Origin: JAHCHG01 sp965214585
GTDB taxonomy: Bacteria > Acidobacteriota > Blastocatellia > Pyrinomonadales > Pyrinomonadaceae
Length of the DNA stretch: 64,000 bases
Reading direction: 5' to 3'
Assembly: GCA_965214585.1 (NCBI GenBank)
Contig: OZ243957.1
Coordinates: 1,178,001-1,242,000, forward strand
Part shown: positions 34,132 through 42,624 of the stretch, in pieces
Layout of the letters: each line of letters starts with the position of its first letter
How positions within the stretch are numbered: the stretch's first letter is position 1
Notes under the pieces: model-generated
What the model was told of the DNA's origin: nothing
Databases searched by the model: none
What the model saw: only the letters and a program-made list of their open reading frames with translations
Translations under genes and position numbers: made by a program

Positions 34132-35553
34132 ATGCGTCAGAAAGTATTCATATTTACAGCACTATTTTTCCTGATCTTAATTCTCGTCGGGCTGAACGCC
34201 GCGTCTTACGTTCAGAAGGAAAAAGTTCCCGACAACGAATTAGAACCGAATCGCTCGACTTATAATTTCGGCGCGACGGGAACGCGGGCGTTTTATATTC
34301 TGCTGGCGGAAACGGGAAATAATGTAACGCGCTGGCAGGAAACGCCCGCGAAACTTCTCGAATATAACCAAAATAATCCGACGACTTTTATCATCATCGG
34401 AAACGTGCGGCGCGAAATTTCCGAAAAGGATGCCGAAGACCTTCTAAGATGGGTTTCCGACGGCAACACGCTGATTGTAATTGACCGCGAACCGCCGAAA
34501 AGTCTGACGACGACGACGGCGAATTGGGAAATTTCTTTCGGAGAACCGCAGAATTTCCCCGTTTACAACACCGATCCATCCGATCAGAAACAAATGACCG
34601 CCGCAACCGACGCGGCAAGACCGACACAGCCGACGATTTTCGTCAAAAACGTAAACGGTGTGCAGCTTTCGCGCTTTGCTTCGTCTGTAAATTTAAAGCG
34701 TTTTGCAGAGCAAAATGCGAATAAAAATCAACCGCAGATAAAAGCAGTTCCCGCGCCGATTGATGAAAACGAAGCGAACGAAAATGCAGATCAATCAAGC
34801 GGAACGGGCGAAACTTATACCGTTCAAACTGAAAAATCCGACGAATCTCCAGACGAAGAAACGGAAAGCGAAGCGTTAGACGCGCCGTTTGTTCATTTGG
34901 CGGACGGCGGCAGAAATATCTTGGTTGACGCGCCTTTCGGTTCGGGAAAAATTGTTTTTCTGACCGATCCTTTCATCGTCACCAACGGCGGAATAAATTT
35001 GGCGGACAACGCGCAGCTTGCCGTCAATATCGCCGCTTCCGACGGCGGAATAATCGCCTTTGACGAATATCATCAAGGCTACGGCGCAAACGATAATTTG
35101 ATCTTGGATTATTTCGCCGAAACGCCCGTTACCGCGATCTTTCTGCAAATCGCTCTACTTGTCGGTTTGATATTCTTCGCGCAAAGCCGCCGTTTCGCCC
35201 GCGCTCTGCCCGACGAGGAAGCGAGCCGACTTTCAAAACTCGAATACGTTTCGGCGATGGCGGAATTGCAGCAGCGAACAAAGGCTTACGATTTGGCGAT
35301 GGAAAATATTTACAAAGATTTTCGCAGACGCGCCGCGCGGCTTGTCGGCGCGGACAATTTCACAATCTCGCGCGAAGATTTGGCAAAACAAATCGCCGAA
35401 CGCACGAAAGCCGATTTTAATAAAGTAAATGATTTGATGTTCAAATGCGAAGACATAATCCACGGCGAACCGACGAGTAAAAACGAGATCGTCAAATTAA
35501 CAAGCCGTTTGCGCGAACTCGAAAAAGAACTCGGATTGCAGAGAAGCAAATGA
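34132..35553 (+). CDS. DUF4350 domain protein
   Basis: 473 residues from the ATG at 34132; the longer frame to 34069 overlaps the DUF4129 gene and is less likely. N-terminal TM at 5-24 (FIFTALFFLILILVGLNAAS), then the DUF4350 GATase-like domain (YNFGATGTRAFYILLAETG, FIIIGNVRREISEKDAEDLLRWVSDGNTLIVIDRE, and FGSGKIVFLTDPFIVTNGGI), a second TM at about 335-355 (AIFLQIALLVGLIFFA), and a cytoplasmic helical tail. An acidic, poorly ordered segment lies in the middle (about 220-265). Works presumably with the DUF4129 protein; the MoxR and DUF58 genes usually found next are absent. Confidence 0.85.
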   Translation: MRQKVFIFTALFFLILILVGLNAASYVQKEKVPDNELEPNRSTYNFGATGTRAFYILLAETGNNVTRWQETPAKLLEYNQNNPTTFIIIGNVRREISEKDAEDLLRWVSDGNTLIVIDREPPKSLTTTTANWEISFGEPQNFPVYNTDPSDQKQMTAATDAARPTQPTIFVKNVNGVQLSRFASSVNLKRFAEQNANKNQPQIKAVPAPIDENEANENADQSSGTGETYTVQTEKSDESPDEETESEALDAPFVHLADGGRNILVDAPFGSGKIVFLTDPFIVTNGGINLADNAQLAVNIAASDGGIIAFDEYHQGYGANDNLILDYFAETPVTAIFLQIALLVGLIFFAQSRRFARALPDEEASRLSKLEYVSAMAELQQRTKAYDLAMENIYKDFRRRAARLVGADNFTISREDLAKQIAERTKADFNKVNDLMFKCEDIIHGEPTSKNEIVKLTSRLRELEKELGLQRSK

Positions 35554-36000
35554 TCTTCGGTTTTTGGTTTTTGGTCTTTGGTCTTTGGTTTTTGTTAAAT
35601 GTTTCTGATTAAATATGCGAATTGAGAGTTAAATATTGCCTTTACCTATTTTCAGCCTGTTCGGGCAGGCTTTCCGCGCTTCGCGGTTATTAGCCGCGTC
35701 CATTTATGTGGCGGGATATTTTATCTCCAAGATAAATAGGGTGTTTTAACGTCCTTTTTTCGCTTTAGCTTATTAAGGAAAAGCGGCTCAAGCCTTTTTA
35801 AAGGACGTTAAAACGCCCTTTAGATGATTTCTTGAATTTAACCGCACCATAAATGGCGCGGCTAAATCCGCCAAAGGCGGAAAGCCTGTTGAAACAGGCT
35901 GAAAGAATCAGCTTTATTTTCAACTTTTAATTTGCATAAATAATAAAAATCAGCATTAAAAGAAGGAATCAAAGACCAAAAGCCAAAAACCGAAAACCGA
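35553..36000. repeat. Heptamer inverted arms enclosing the RAYT-derived MITE
   Basis: Left arm 35553-35594 (TTCGGTTTTTGGTTTTTGG, then TCTTTGG units), right arm 35967-36000 (CAAAGACCAAAAGCCAAAAA then CCGAAAACCGA). The arms are inverted heptamer tandems (GGTTTTT, GGTCTTT). The MITE 35650-35904 lies between them. The gap of 456 bases carries no gene. Confidence 0.75.
35650..35904. mobile_element. Non-autonomous RAYT-type MITE
   Basis: 255 bases with the same ends as the RAYT element at 18285-18955: TTTCAGCCTGTTCGGGCAGG, TTTCCGCGCTTCGCGG, TAGCCGCGTCCATTTATG, TTTTAACGTCC on the left, and the inverse GGACGTTAAAACGCCC, CATAAATGGCGCGGCTAAAT, GGAAAGCCTGTTGAAACAGG and CTGAAA on the right. The transposase frame is missing, so it is a deletion derivative or MITE. 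Confidence 0.85.
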
Positions 36001-36009
36001 TTTTAATCT

Positions 36010-36771
36010 ATGCTTCCGACTTCCGAGTTAATCATTTTAATTTTGCTGTTTTTCGCCGCATCCGCCGTCGGAGTCGTAACGGGCAGTAATTCTTTGATAA
36101 CCGTTCCCGTGATGTTCGAGTTCGGAATTGATCCGAAAGTTGCGGTGGCGACGAATATGTTCGGCTTGACGTTTATGAACATCGGCGCGACTTTGCCGTT
36201 CTTGAAAAAAGACATTATCGAATACGAAAAAGTTTCGCCGCTGATAATTATTACGCTGATAAGTTCGGCAATCGGCGCGGGTTTGGTCGGTTTGATAACA
36301 AGCGGAAATATCAAAATAATCGTATCAATTTCGATGATCCTGGTGGCAATTTTTGCATTATTAAAGCGCGACGCGGGAATTGCAAAATTAGCCGAAGTTT
36401 CAAAACGCGCGACGATTTTGACTTACGCGATCACGTTTTTTCTAGGCATTTACGGCGGACTTTACAGCGGCGGTTACGTTACGATGCTGACGGCGGCTTA
36501 CGTCGCGTTTTTCGGGATGACTTTTACCGAAGCGGTTGCATCTACTAAACTTATAAATGTGTTTTCTTCTTTGATTGCCACCGTGATTTTTATGTGGCAA
36601 GGTTTAGTTGATTACAAATTAGGCGTGATCTTGTCGGCGACAATGTTCATCGCCGCGTTCATCGGCGCGAAAACCGTAACAAAATTAAATGATGTTTGGC
36701 TAAAACGCATATTTTTAATCGTCGTTTTACTGCTCGCGCTGAAAATGATTTTTGATTTTTTGATGAAATAA
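36010..36771 (+). CDS. TSUP family permease (TauE/SafE type)
   Basis: Inner-membrane permease proposed to export sulfite, sulfoacetate or similar anions. 253 residues with about eight TM helices and the two-fold TauE pattern: SAVGVVTGSNSLITVPVM with the next helix VATNMFGLTFMNIGATLPF in the first half, and GIYGGLYSGGYVTMLTAAYV plus VASTKLINVFSSLIATVIF in the second. Ends in a short basic tail. No sulfur metabolism genes adjoin, so the substrate is not assigned. Confidence 0.88.
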   Translation: MLPTSELIILILLFFAASAVGVVTGSNSLITVPVMFEFGIDPKVAVATNMFGLTFMNIGATLPFLKKDIIEYEKVSPLIIITLISSAIGAGLVGLITSGNIKIIVSISMILVAIFALLKRDAGIAKLAEVSKRATILTYAITFFLGIYGGLYSGGYVTMLTAAYVAFFGMTFTEAVASTKLINVFSSLIATVIFMWQGLVDYKLGVILSATMFIAAFIGAKTVTKLNDVWLKRIFLIVVLLLALKMIFDFLMK

Positions 36772-36827
36772 ACAGGTGATTATATTTTCAAGTGTAATAA
36801 TTTAGGAAAGATACCCAAAATATAATT

Positions 36828-36914
36828 GATATTTGAGAATTGATAATTGATAATTTTTTAACTTCAAACAGTTCGACAATCGTTTTATCTATCAAATATC
36901 ATCTATCAATTATT
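36828..36914. repeat. Inverted arms of TTGATAAT-type units
   Basis: Left TTGATATTTGAGAATTGATA followed by ATTGATAATTTTTT; right TATCAAATATCATCTATCAA then TTATTTTTT. Same design as 31316-31394. Confidence 0.6.
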
Positions 36915-36980
36915 TTTTACGGTTAAAGTGTTTAATAAAATTTACCGAAATAAAAAACGGACAGGAGAGAGATAAAAAAA

Positions 36981-37277
36981 ATGGCAATATTTTCAAACGA
37001 TAAATTCAAATGCGCCCGCTGCGGGCAGAAAAACGAACCGCTCGGTTTCGCGCCTTTTCCAACCGAACTCGGTCAGCGTGTGGGCGAAGAAAGCTGCAAA
37101 GAATGTTGGGCGGAATGGCTCGAAAAGCAGAAACAGCTTATCAATCATTTCGGCTTGGACGTATCAAATCCCGATTCGCAGGAGTATCTTTTCGACCAAA
37201 TGAAACTTTTCTTTTTCGACGAAGGCGAGGAAGCGGCGGAAATTGACACTTCAAAAGAAGGAAGCATCAATTGGTAA
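36981..37277 (+). CDS. YggX-like Fe(II) trafficking protein with extra Cys motifs
   Basis: 98 residues. The central part matches YggX/DUF YggX: LGFAPFPTELGQRVGEES, CWAEWLEKQKQLINHFGLD, NPDSQEYLFDQMKLFFF. YggX is thought to protect iron-sulfur clusters or carry Fe(II). Unlike E. coli YggX, with a single early Cys, this one has CARC at 12-15 and a CKEC at about 39-42, which could bind zinc or iron. The ATG has a AGGAGAG-like ribosome site 13 bases upstream (ACAGGAGAGAG). Stands alone between repeats. Confidence 0.82.
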   Translation: MAIFSNDKFKCARCGQKNEPLGFAPFPTELGQRVGEESCKECWAEWLEKQKQLINHFGLDVSNPDSQEYLFDQMKLFFFDEGEEAAEIDTSKEGSINW

Positions 37278-37282
37278 AAAAA

Positions 37283-37397
37283 CGTAACGCCGGCATCTTG
37301 CCGGCTGTCGCGTTGGCTTCCAGCCGACGCTTGATCCGTAATTTTCCAAAGCCGAATAAAAATTAAAACAGAGCGTCGGCAAGATGCCGGCTTTACG
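37283..37397. repeat. Inverted repeat with GGCATCTTGCCGGC arms, copy 1
   Basis: Left CGTAACGCCGGCATCTTGCC, right GGCAAGATGCCGGCTTTACG. A related element lies at 48372-48509, and the core CATCTTGGCGGC at 1493-1630 is similar. Confidence 0.8.
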
Positions 37398-37438
37398 GCT
37401 TTGGAATAAATTCATAAACAAAAGTAATTAATAGATAT

Positions 37439-39475
37439 ATGAGCAAGAACATACTATTTTTTAACTGTTTACTTTCAAAAAAAATTAAATCGGTTTCGGT
37501 GTTTTTATGTGTTTCGATTCTTTTTTTCATCGGTATAATCTCGGTTCTTTCGGCTGATATGAATCTAAAAGGCGGCGGTTATTATAATGAACGGCAAAAA
37601 GTTCGCGCTCCTGAACTAATCGGCGGCAAAAGCTGGCTGAACACCGAAAAACCGCTGTCATTAGCGAAACTGCGCGGCAAAATCGTTCTGCTCGATTTCT
37701 GGACTTACGGCTGTATCAACTGCATCCACATCATTCCCGATCTGAAAAAATTAGAGGCGAAATATGGCGACAAACTCGTTGTTATCGGCGTTCATTCGGC
37801 GAAATTTGACAACGAGGGCGAAACGGAAAATATCCGTAAAGTGATTTTGCGTTACGGCATTGAACATCCGGTCGTCAACGACGCGGAGTTTAAGATTTGG
37901 GATCAATACGCCGTTCGCGCGTATCCGACGCAGGTTTTGATTGACCCCGAAGGCTACATCGTCGGCAGATTCGTCGGCGAAGGAAATTTTGAAGAAACGA
38001 ACACGGCGATTTCCGAAACAATTTCCGAGTTCGAGAAAAAAGGAAAACTCGACACAACGCCGCTCGAATTCGCGCTCGAACGCGCCAAAACGGGCGATTT
38101 GCCGCTGGCGTTTCCGGGCAAAGTTTTGGCGGACGCAAAATCAAAACGTCTTTTTATCGCCGATTCAAATCACAATCGAATTGTCGTCACCGATTTAAGC
38201 GGCAAGCTGATTGACACAATCGGAAACGGCGAAAAAGGGCGAAAAGACGGCGATTTTATAAGCGCGACTTTTCATAAACCGCAGGGAATGGCGATTCGCG
38301 GCGACGTTTTGTATGTTGCCGACACGGAAAATCATTCGATTCGCAAAGTGAATCTGAAAACGAAAAAGGTTGAAACGATTGCGGGAACGGGAAGCCTTGA
38401 AAATTTTGACGGAAAGGGCGGAAAACCGCTTGAAACCGCGCTTCGCTCGCCTTGGGATTTGTCACTTGTCGGCGAAAATTTGTATATCGCAATGGCTGGT
38501 TCGCATCAGATTTGGCGTTTGGATTTGGCGAAAAACGTCATCGAACCCTTTGCGGGAAGCCGTTATGAAGCCAGAACCGACGGCGATTTGAAAAACGCGG
38601 CTTTCGGGCAGCCTTCGGGAATCGTGTCCGATGGAAAAGACCTTTTTGTTGCCGACACCGAATCGAACATCATCCGCGAAATTGATTTCGAGAAGGAAAC
38701 CGTCAAAACGCTCGTCGGCGGAGATTTGTGGGTTTTCGGCGACGTGGACGGCAAAGGCGACGACGTGCGCTTGCAGCATCCTTTGGGAATCGAACTTTAC
38801 GACGGAAATATTTTATTGGCGGACACTTACAATCACAAAATCAAATTACTCGATCCCGAAAAAAGAACGGTTAAGACATTTCTCGGAACGGGAAAATCGG
38901 GACAAATTGACGGGAAAAATCCGACATTTTACGAACCGGGCGGAATTTCGATTGCAAATGGAAAACTTTTTATCGCCGACACGAACAATCAGGCGATTCG
39001 CGTTGTTGATCTAAAAACGAAAGACGTTTCGACGCTGAAAATTGAAAATTTGACTCCGCCGAAAATGAACGAAAAAGAAATTACAAGCGTTTCGCCGAAT
39101 TTGAAGGAGATAAATTTGAAAGAGCAAATTGTTGCCGCAAATGCGAAGAATTCTCTGATTTTCGACGTTAAATTGCCAAAGGATTTTCATTTGAATCCGA
39201 ATGCGCCGCAGCGATACGAAATTTCATTTGCCGACGGCGAAAACGTAAAAATCGAAAATCCGCAAAGTAAATTTAAAGAATTGCCGCTTACAATCCCGTT
39301 TCAAACCGCAAAAACGGGCGCGGCGAAACTGACGGCGAAATTGACGATTTATTATTGCCGCGAAGACAACACGGGCGTTTGTTTGATAAAAACTCTCGTC
39401 TGGAACGCTCCCTTAAAAATCGTAAAAGACGAAAACGCTTCGGAAAAAGTAAAACTTTCGGCGGAAGTTGAGTAA
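37439..39475 (+). CDS. Thioredoxin-like/NHL repeat protein (NHLRC2 type)
   Basis: 678 residues. N-terminal hydrophobic export or anchor segment at about 18-37 (VSVFLCVSILFFIGIISVLS). TlpA/thioredoxin-like domain about 55-190 with active site WTYGCINCIH (Cys92 and Cys95). Then a six-bladed NHL propeller, about 210-540, with repeated FIADSNHNRIVV, YVADTENHSIRKV, FVADTESNIIREI, LLADTYNHKIKLL and FIADTNNQAIRVV. C-terminal Ig-like domain (about 565-670) similar to the DsbD alpha domain (YYCREDNTGVCLIKTLVW). This is the NHLRC2 arrangement; probable redox function in the periplasm, with the partner unknown. Confidence 0.88.
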   Translation: MSKNILFFNCLLSKKIKSVSVFLCVSILFFIGIISVLSADMNLKGGGYYNERQKVRAPELIGGKSWLNTEKPLSLAKLRGKIVLLDFWTYGCINCIHIIPDLKKLEAKYGDKLVVIGVHSAKFDNEGETENIRKVILRYGIEHPVVNDAEFKIWDQYAVRAYPTQVLIDPEGYIVGRFVGEGNFEETNTAISETISEFEKKGKLDTTPLEFALERAKTGDLPLAFPGKVLADAKSKRLFIADSNHNRIVVTDLSGKLIDTIGNGEKGRKDGDFISATFHKPQGMAIRGDVLYVADTENHSIRKVNLKTKKVETIAGTGSLENFDGKGGKPLETALRSPWDLSLVGENLYIAMAGSHQIWRLDLAKNVIEPFAGSRYEARTDGDLKNAAFGQPSGIVSDGKDLFVADTESNIIREIDFEKETVKTLVGGDLWVFGDVDGKGDDVRLQHPLGIELYDGNILLADTYNHKIKLLDPEKRTVKTFLGTGKSGQIDGKNPTFYEPGGISIANGKLFIADTNNQAIRVVDLKTKDVSTLKIENLTPPKMNEKEITSVSPNLKEINLKEQIVAANAKNSLIFDVKLPKDFHLNPNAPQRYEISFADGENVKIENPQSKFKELPLTIPFQTAKTGAAKLTAKLTIYYCREDNTGVCLIKTLVWNAPLKIVKDENASEKVKLSAEVE

Positions 39476-39482
39476 AGAAATA

Positions 39483-39777
39483 TTTAACAGGGATGAAGGA
39501 GATAAACAGGGATTAGAATAATTTTTTGGAGTTTGAATAGTAGAGAGAATTAAAATAAGCGCGGAATTTGCGGCATTATTTTTTCAATTTTTTCAGTTAA
39601 GATTTTTTTTTTGTGACATAATTATCAATGCCGAATTACAAATGATTAATTCGGCATTGATAATTGGTAATTCGGCATTATGTCACGAAAAATACTTGTC
39701 GAAAGGAAAATAGATTATTTTTATCTTTATCTAAAATTTCTGAAAAAATCTCCTTTATCTCCTTTATCCCTGTTAAA
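39483..39777. repeat. Nested inverted repeat: GGGATAAAGGAGATAAA arms around an ATAATTATCAATGC palindrome
   Basis: Outer left TTTAACAGGGATGAAGGAGA, outer right TCTCCTTTATCCCTGTTAAA, with further CTCCTTTAT units. Inner palindrome 39613-39687: GTGACATAATTATCAATGCC faces GGCATTGATAATTGG and GGCATTATGTCAC. Fills the 358-base gap before the histidine kinase gene; no coding frame. Confidence 0.8.
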
Positions 39778-39833
39778 ATTCCTCTGTTATAAAATTGTAT
39801 TTATCAAGCCGAATTTATTAGGATTAAAATGCA

Positions 39834-41732
39834 ATGAATTCGTTTAATCCCGCCACGCTCGTTAATCTGCTCGGCTTTGCCGTCGGAGTCGCGCTGTATG
39901 CGCTGCTGCTCGTGATGGTCGTTCAGCATCAGGGCAAAAATTCAAAAATTGATAAACTTCTGCTTGCCACCGCCTGGCTCGGAATCGTCTGGAACGCGGT
40001 TGAACTTTTCGCTTTTGTTCGTGAGGATTTCGTCAATAATCCTTTGTCGCCTGTTTTGATTGCGGTTTCGTATTCCGCGCTCGGATTTTTGCCGTCGGTG
40101 GTTGTTCATTCGGCGGAAAGTGAAAAATCGGGTTCGCGGATTTTGACCGTCGCGGCTTACGGTTTGAGCGTTTTTGCCGCCGTTCTGCATTTTCATTCGG
40201 CGATTTATGACAACGCCGCGCCTTCAAATCCGGCTTTGCAAGTCTTAACTTTCGGCTCGTTCGCGCTGATCGTCGGACTTTTGATTTTTAATTTTCGCCA
40301 AAAGATCGAAGACAAAGCGGTTTTGATCGCCGCGCTTTCGATTTTTGCGGTTTCGGCTTTGCATTTGAGTTCGCGGGCAGAAGAAAGCGTCTGGCTCGTC
40401 GAACTCGTCGCGCACCAATCTTCTCTGCCGCTTGTTTTGATAATTCTTTTTCAGGATTATCGTTTTGCCTTTGCCGATTTATTTCTAAAACGCGCTTTGT
40501 CGCTGCTTTTATTGACTTTAACGGCGTTCGCGCTATACGTTTTCGCCGCGCAGCCGCTTCTCGCTTTTCACCGCGAACATCCCGTCGGCGACGCGGTGGC
40601 AACAGGAATTCTGCTCGGTTTCTGGATTATGACCGCGCTCATTTATCCGTTTTTGCACAAATTTTCGGTTCTGCTTGTTGATAAAATCATCTTGAAGCGG
40701 ACAAACTACGAAAAACTGCAAAACGAGATTGCCGGAAAAATTGAAAAAACGGAAACGATTGAAACTGTTTTAAACGAAGTTCGCCGCCATTTACGCGACG
40801 CTCTGACGGCGCAAAAAGCGGATTGGGCGGAAATTAACGAAGCGCGGATTGAGGCTAATTTGCCGAATGTGGAGTTTTCCCGGAACGAAGCGGAAATTTT
40901 CGTGGCGACAAATGAATCGCCGTTTTACAAAATTCGCTTGAAAAATTTCGCGGGCGGACGAAGGCTTCTGTCCGAAGAAATATCGCTGCTCGAAGCCGTT
41001 TCGCTGTTGGCGGCACGGAAAATTGACGGCTTGCGCGTGTCCGGCGAACGCCACGCGCGGGAAATCCGCGAGCGCGAATTTACAAAACTCGCGGCGGAAG
41101 CCAAATTGACCGCTTTGCGCTCGCAGATAAATCCGCATTTTTTGTTCAACGCGCTGACGACAATCGGTTATTTGATAAACGCCGCGCCGGAAAAAGCGTT
41201 TGAAACATTGATGAAACTGACCAAACTTTTGCGCGTCGTCTTAAAGTCGAGCGGCGAATTTTCCGATTTGGGCGAAGAATTAAAATTGATCGAAAATTAT
41301 CTGGACATCGAAAAAGCCAGATTTGAGGAGCGTCTGCGGGTGGAAATTGACGTGCCGAAAGATTTGCGAAACTTGCGCGTCCCGTCGCTGATTTTGCAGC
41401 CTTTGGTTGAAAACGCGATAAAGCACGGCGTTTCGGAAAATATAAACGGCGGAACGGTGAAAATCTCGGCGCGGCTTGAAAATATTGAGGCGGAAGTTTT
41501 CTTAAAACTGCAAATTTACGATTCGGGCGCGGCAGAGGCGAATGATTTCAAAAATTCAAACGGAATCGGTCTGGAAAATATACGGCAGAGGCTCGACAAT
41601 TATTACGGAAAAAAGGCGAAACTGAAAATCGAAAGCGAAACTTTGCAGGGAACGACTGCCGAGATAATTTTGCCCGTAAAGCAAGGCAGAAACCCGACAG
41701 TTATGGAGGGTGCTGTAACAAATCTAAAATGA
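39834..41732 (+). CDS. LytS-type sensor histidine kinase
   Basis: 632 residues. N-terminal membrane domain with about eight hydrophobic segments (residues 9-30, 44-62, 73-92, 103-120, 137-153, 161-177, 222-239, 255-280), a linker with GAF-like content (about 295-400), and a C-terminal His_kinase/HATPase core. Phospho-acceptor His435 lies in LRSQINPHFLFNAL; the ATP-binding N-box is LVENAIKHGV and the G-box GIGLENIRQRL. The final 15 residues (GRNPTVMEGAVTNLK) are encoded by a palindromic repeat. The LytTR response regulator follows 112 bases later. Signal sensed is not known. Confidence 0.92.
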   Translation: MNSFNPATLVNLLGFAVGVALYALLLVMVVQHQGKNSKIDKLLLATAWLGIVWNAVELFAFVREDFVNNPLSPVLIAVSYSALGFLPSVVVHSAESEKSGSRILTVAAYGLSVFAAVLHFHSAIYDNAAPSNPALQVLTFGSFALIVGLLIFNFRQKIEDKAVLIAALSIFAVSALHLSSRAEESVWLVELVAHQSSLPLVLIILFQDYRFAFADLFLKRALSLLLLTLTAFALYVFAAQPLLAFHREHPVGDAVATGILLGFWIMTALIYPFLHKFSVLLVDKIILKRTNYEKLQNEIAGKIEKTETIETVLNEVRRHLRDALTAQKADWAEINEARIEANLPNVEFSRNEAEIFVATNESPFYKIRLKNFAGGRRLLSEEISLLEAVSLLAARKIDGLRVSGERHAREIREREFTKLAAEAKLTALRSQINPHFLFNALTTIGYLINAAPEKAFETLMKLTKLLRVVLKSSGEFSDLGEELKLIENYLDIEKARFEERLRVEIDVPKDLRNLRVPSLILQPLVENAIKHGVSENINGGTVKISARLENIEAEVFLKLQIYDSGAAEANDFKNSNGIGLENIRQRLDNYYGKKAKLKIESETLQGTTAEIILPVKQGRNPTVMEGAVTNLK

Positions 41733-41824
41733 TAGATAAAAAACGCCTGTTCAATAATCTTTTGGTCTTACGCTGAATAAACTTAATCGTTAAAAGCACC
41801 CTCCATAACTGTCGGGTTTCCGCC
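41685..41824. repeat. GGCGGAAACCCG palindrome, copy B, overlapping the kinase gene
   Basis: Left arm GGCAGAAACCCGACAGTTAT then GGAGGGTGCTG; right arm AGCACCCTCCATAACTGTCG then GGTTTCCGCC. The left arm is coding for the last residues of the histidine kinase; the TGA at 41730-41732 lies inside the element. Confidence 0.9.
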
Positions 41825-41844
41825 TGTGATTTTCACAAAATAAA

Positions 41845-42624
41845 ATGAACAAACTAAACATAATTATCGCCGATGATGAACGTCCGGCGCGGAATTTTTT
41901 GAAGGCGATTTTAGAAAGTTTTGAAGATGTCGAAATCGTCGGCGAAGCGGCAAGCGGCGCGGAAGCGGTTGAACTGATAAAAATTAAAAAACCGGATTTG
42001 GCTTTGCTCGATTTGCAGATGCCCGAAATTACGGGCTTGGAGGTCGTCAGATCGCTTCGCAAAAATCAGATGCCGCTCGTCGCCTTTGTTACGGCTCACG
42101 ACGAATACGCGATTCGGGCTTTTGAGATCGGCGCGGTTGATTATCTTCTGAAACCGATTGAAAAAGAGCGTCTGCGCGAAACGATTGACCGCGCTTTTGA
42201 AAGAATCGGGCAGACCGATTTTCGGGAAATTGAAACGGAAAAAGTAAAAAAAGCGGTTGAGGTTTATCGAGAAACCAAAGAGGCGGAATTTCTGCAAAGA
42301 ATTCCCGTCAAAAAACGCGAAGATATTTTTCTCGTTCCAATCGAAGATGTCGCCTCAATCGTCGCCGACGGAGAACTTCTTCACATTACGACGAAAGACA
42401 ATGAAAAATATGTGATAAATTTTCGCTTAAAGGACATCGAAGCCAGACTTGCGCCCGAAAAATTTATCCGTCTTTCGCGCGGCGCGTTGGCAAACGTCGA
42501 AATGTTCGAGAAAATTTCGCCGATGCCGGGCGGAACGTATCAGATCATTCTGAAAAACGGGCAGGAAATTGCTTCGAGCCGTTCGCAGTCGCGCGTTCTG
42601 CGCGAGCGCATTCTCAAATTGTAA
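41845..42624 (+). CDS. LytTR family response regulator
   Basis: 259 residues. Receiver domain 1-120 with acidic pocket Asp10/Asp11 (IIADDERPA), phospho-acceptor Asp56 (LALLDLQMPE), and Lys in LLKPIEKERL. LytTR DNA-binding domain about 150-259: RIPVKKREDIFLVPIEDVASI, RLKDIEARLAPEKFIRLSRGALAN and the closing RSQSRVLRERI. Partner of the LytS-type kinase. Expected to bind paired imperfect direct repeats at its target promoters; the TonB receptor next to it is a candidate target by position only. Confidence 0.93.
   Translation: MNKLNIIIADDERPARNFLKAILESFEDVEIVGEAASGAEAVELIKIKKPDLALLDLQMPEITGLEVVRSLRKNQMPLVAFVTAHDEYAIRAFEIGAVDYLLKPIEKERLRETIDRAFERIGQTDFREIETEKVKKAVEVYRETKEAEFLQRIPVKKREDIFLVPIEDVASIVADGELLHITTKDNEKYVINFRLKDIEARLAPEKFIRLSRGALANVEMFEKISPMPGGTYQIILKNGQEIASSRSQSRVLRERILKL

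Noticed and set aside
35553..35600. Heptamer tandems as CRISPR or VNTR
   Set aside because: Units are about seven bases with no spacers and occur as inverted arms; neither fits a CRISPR array or a simple VNTR.
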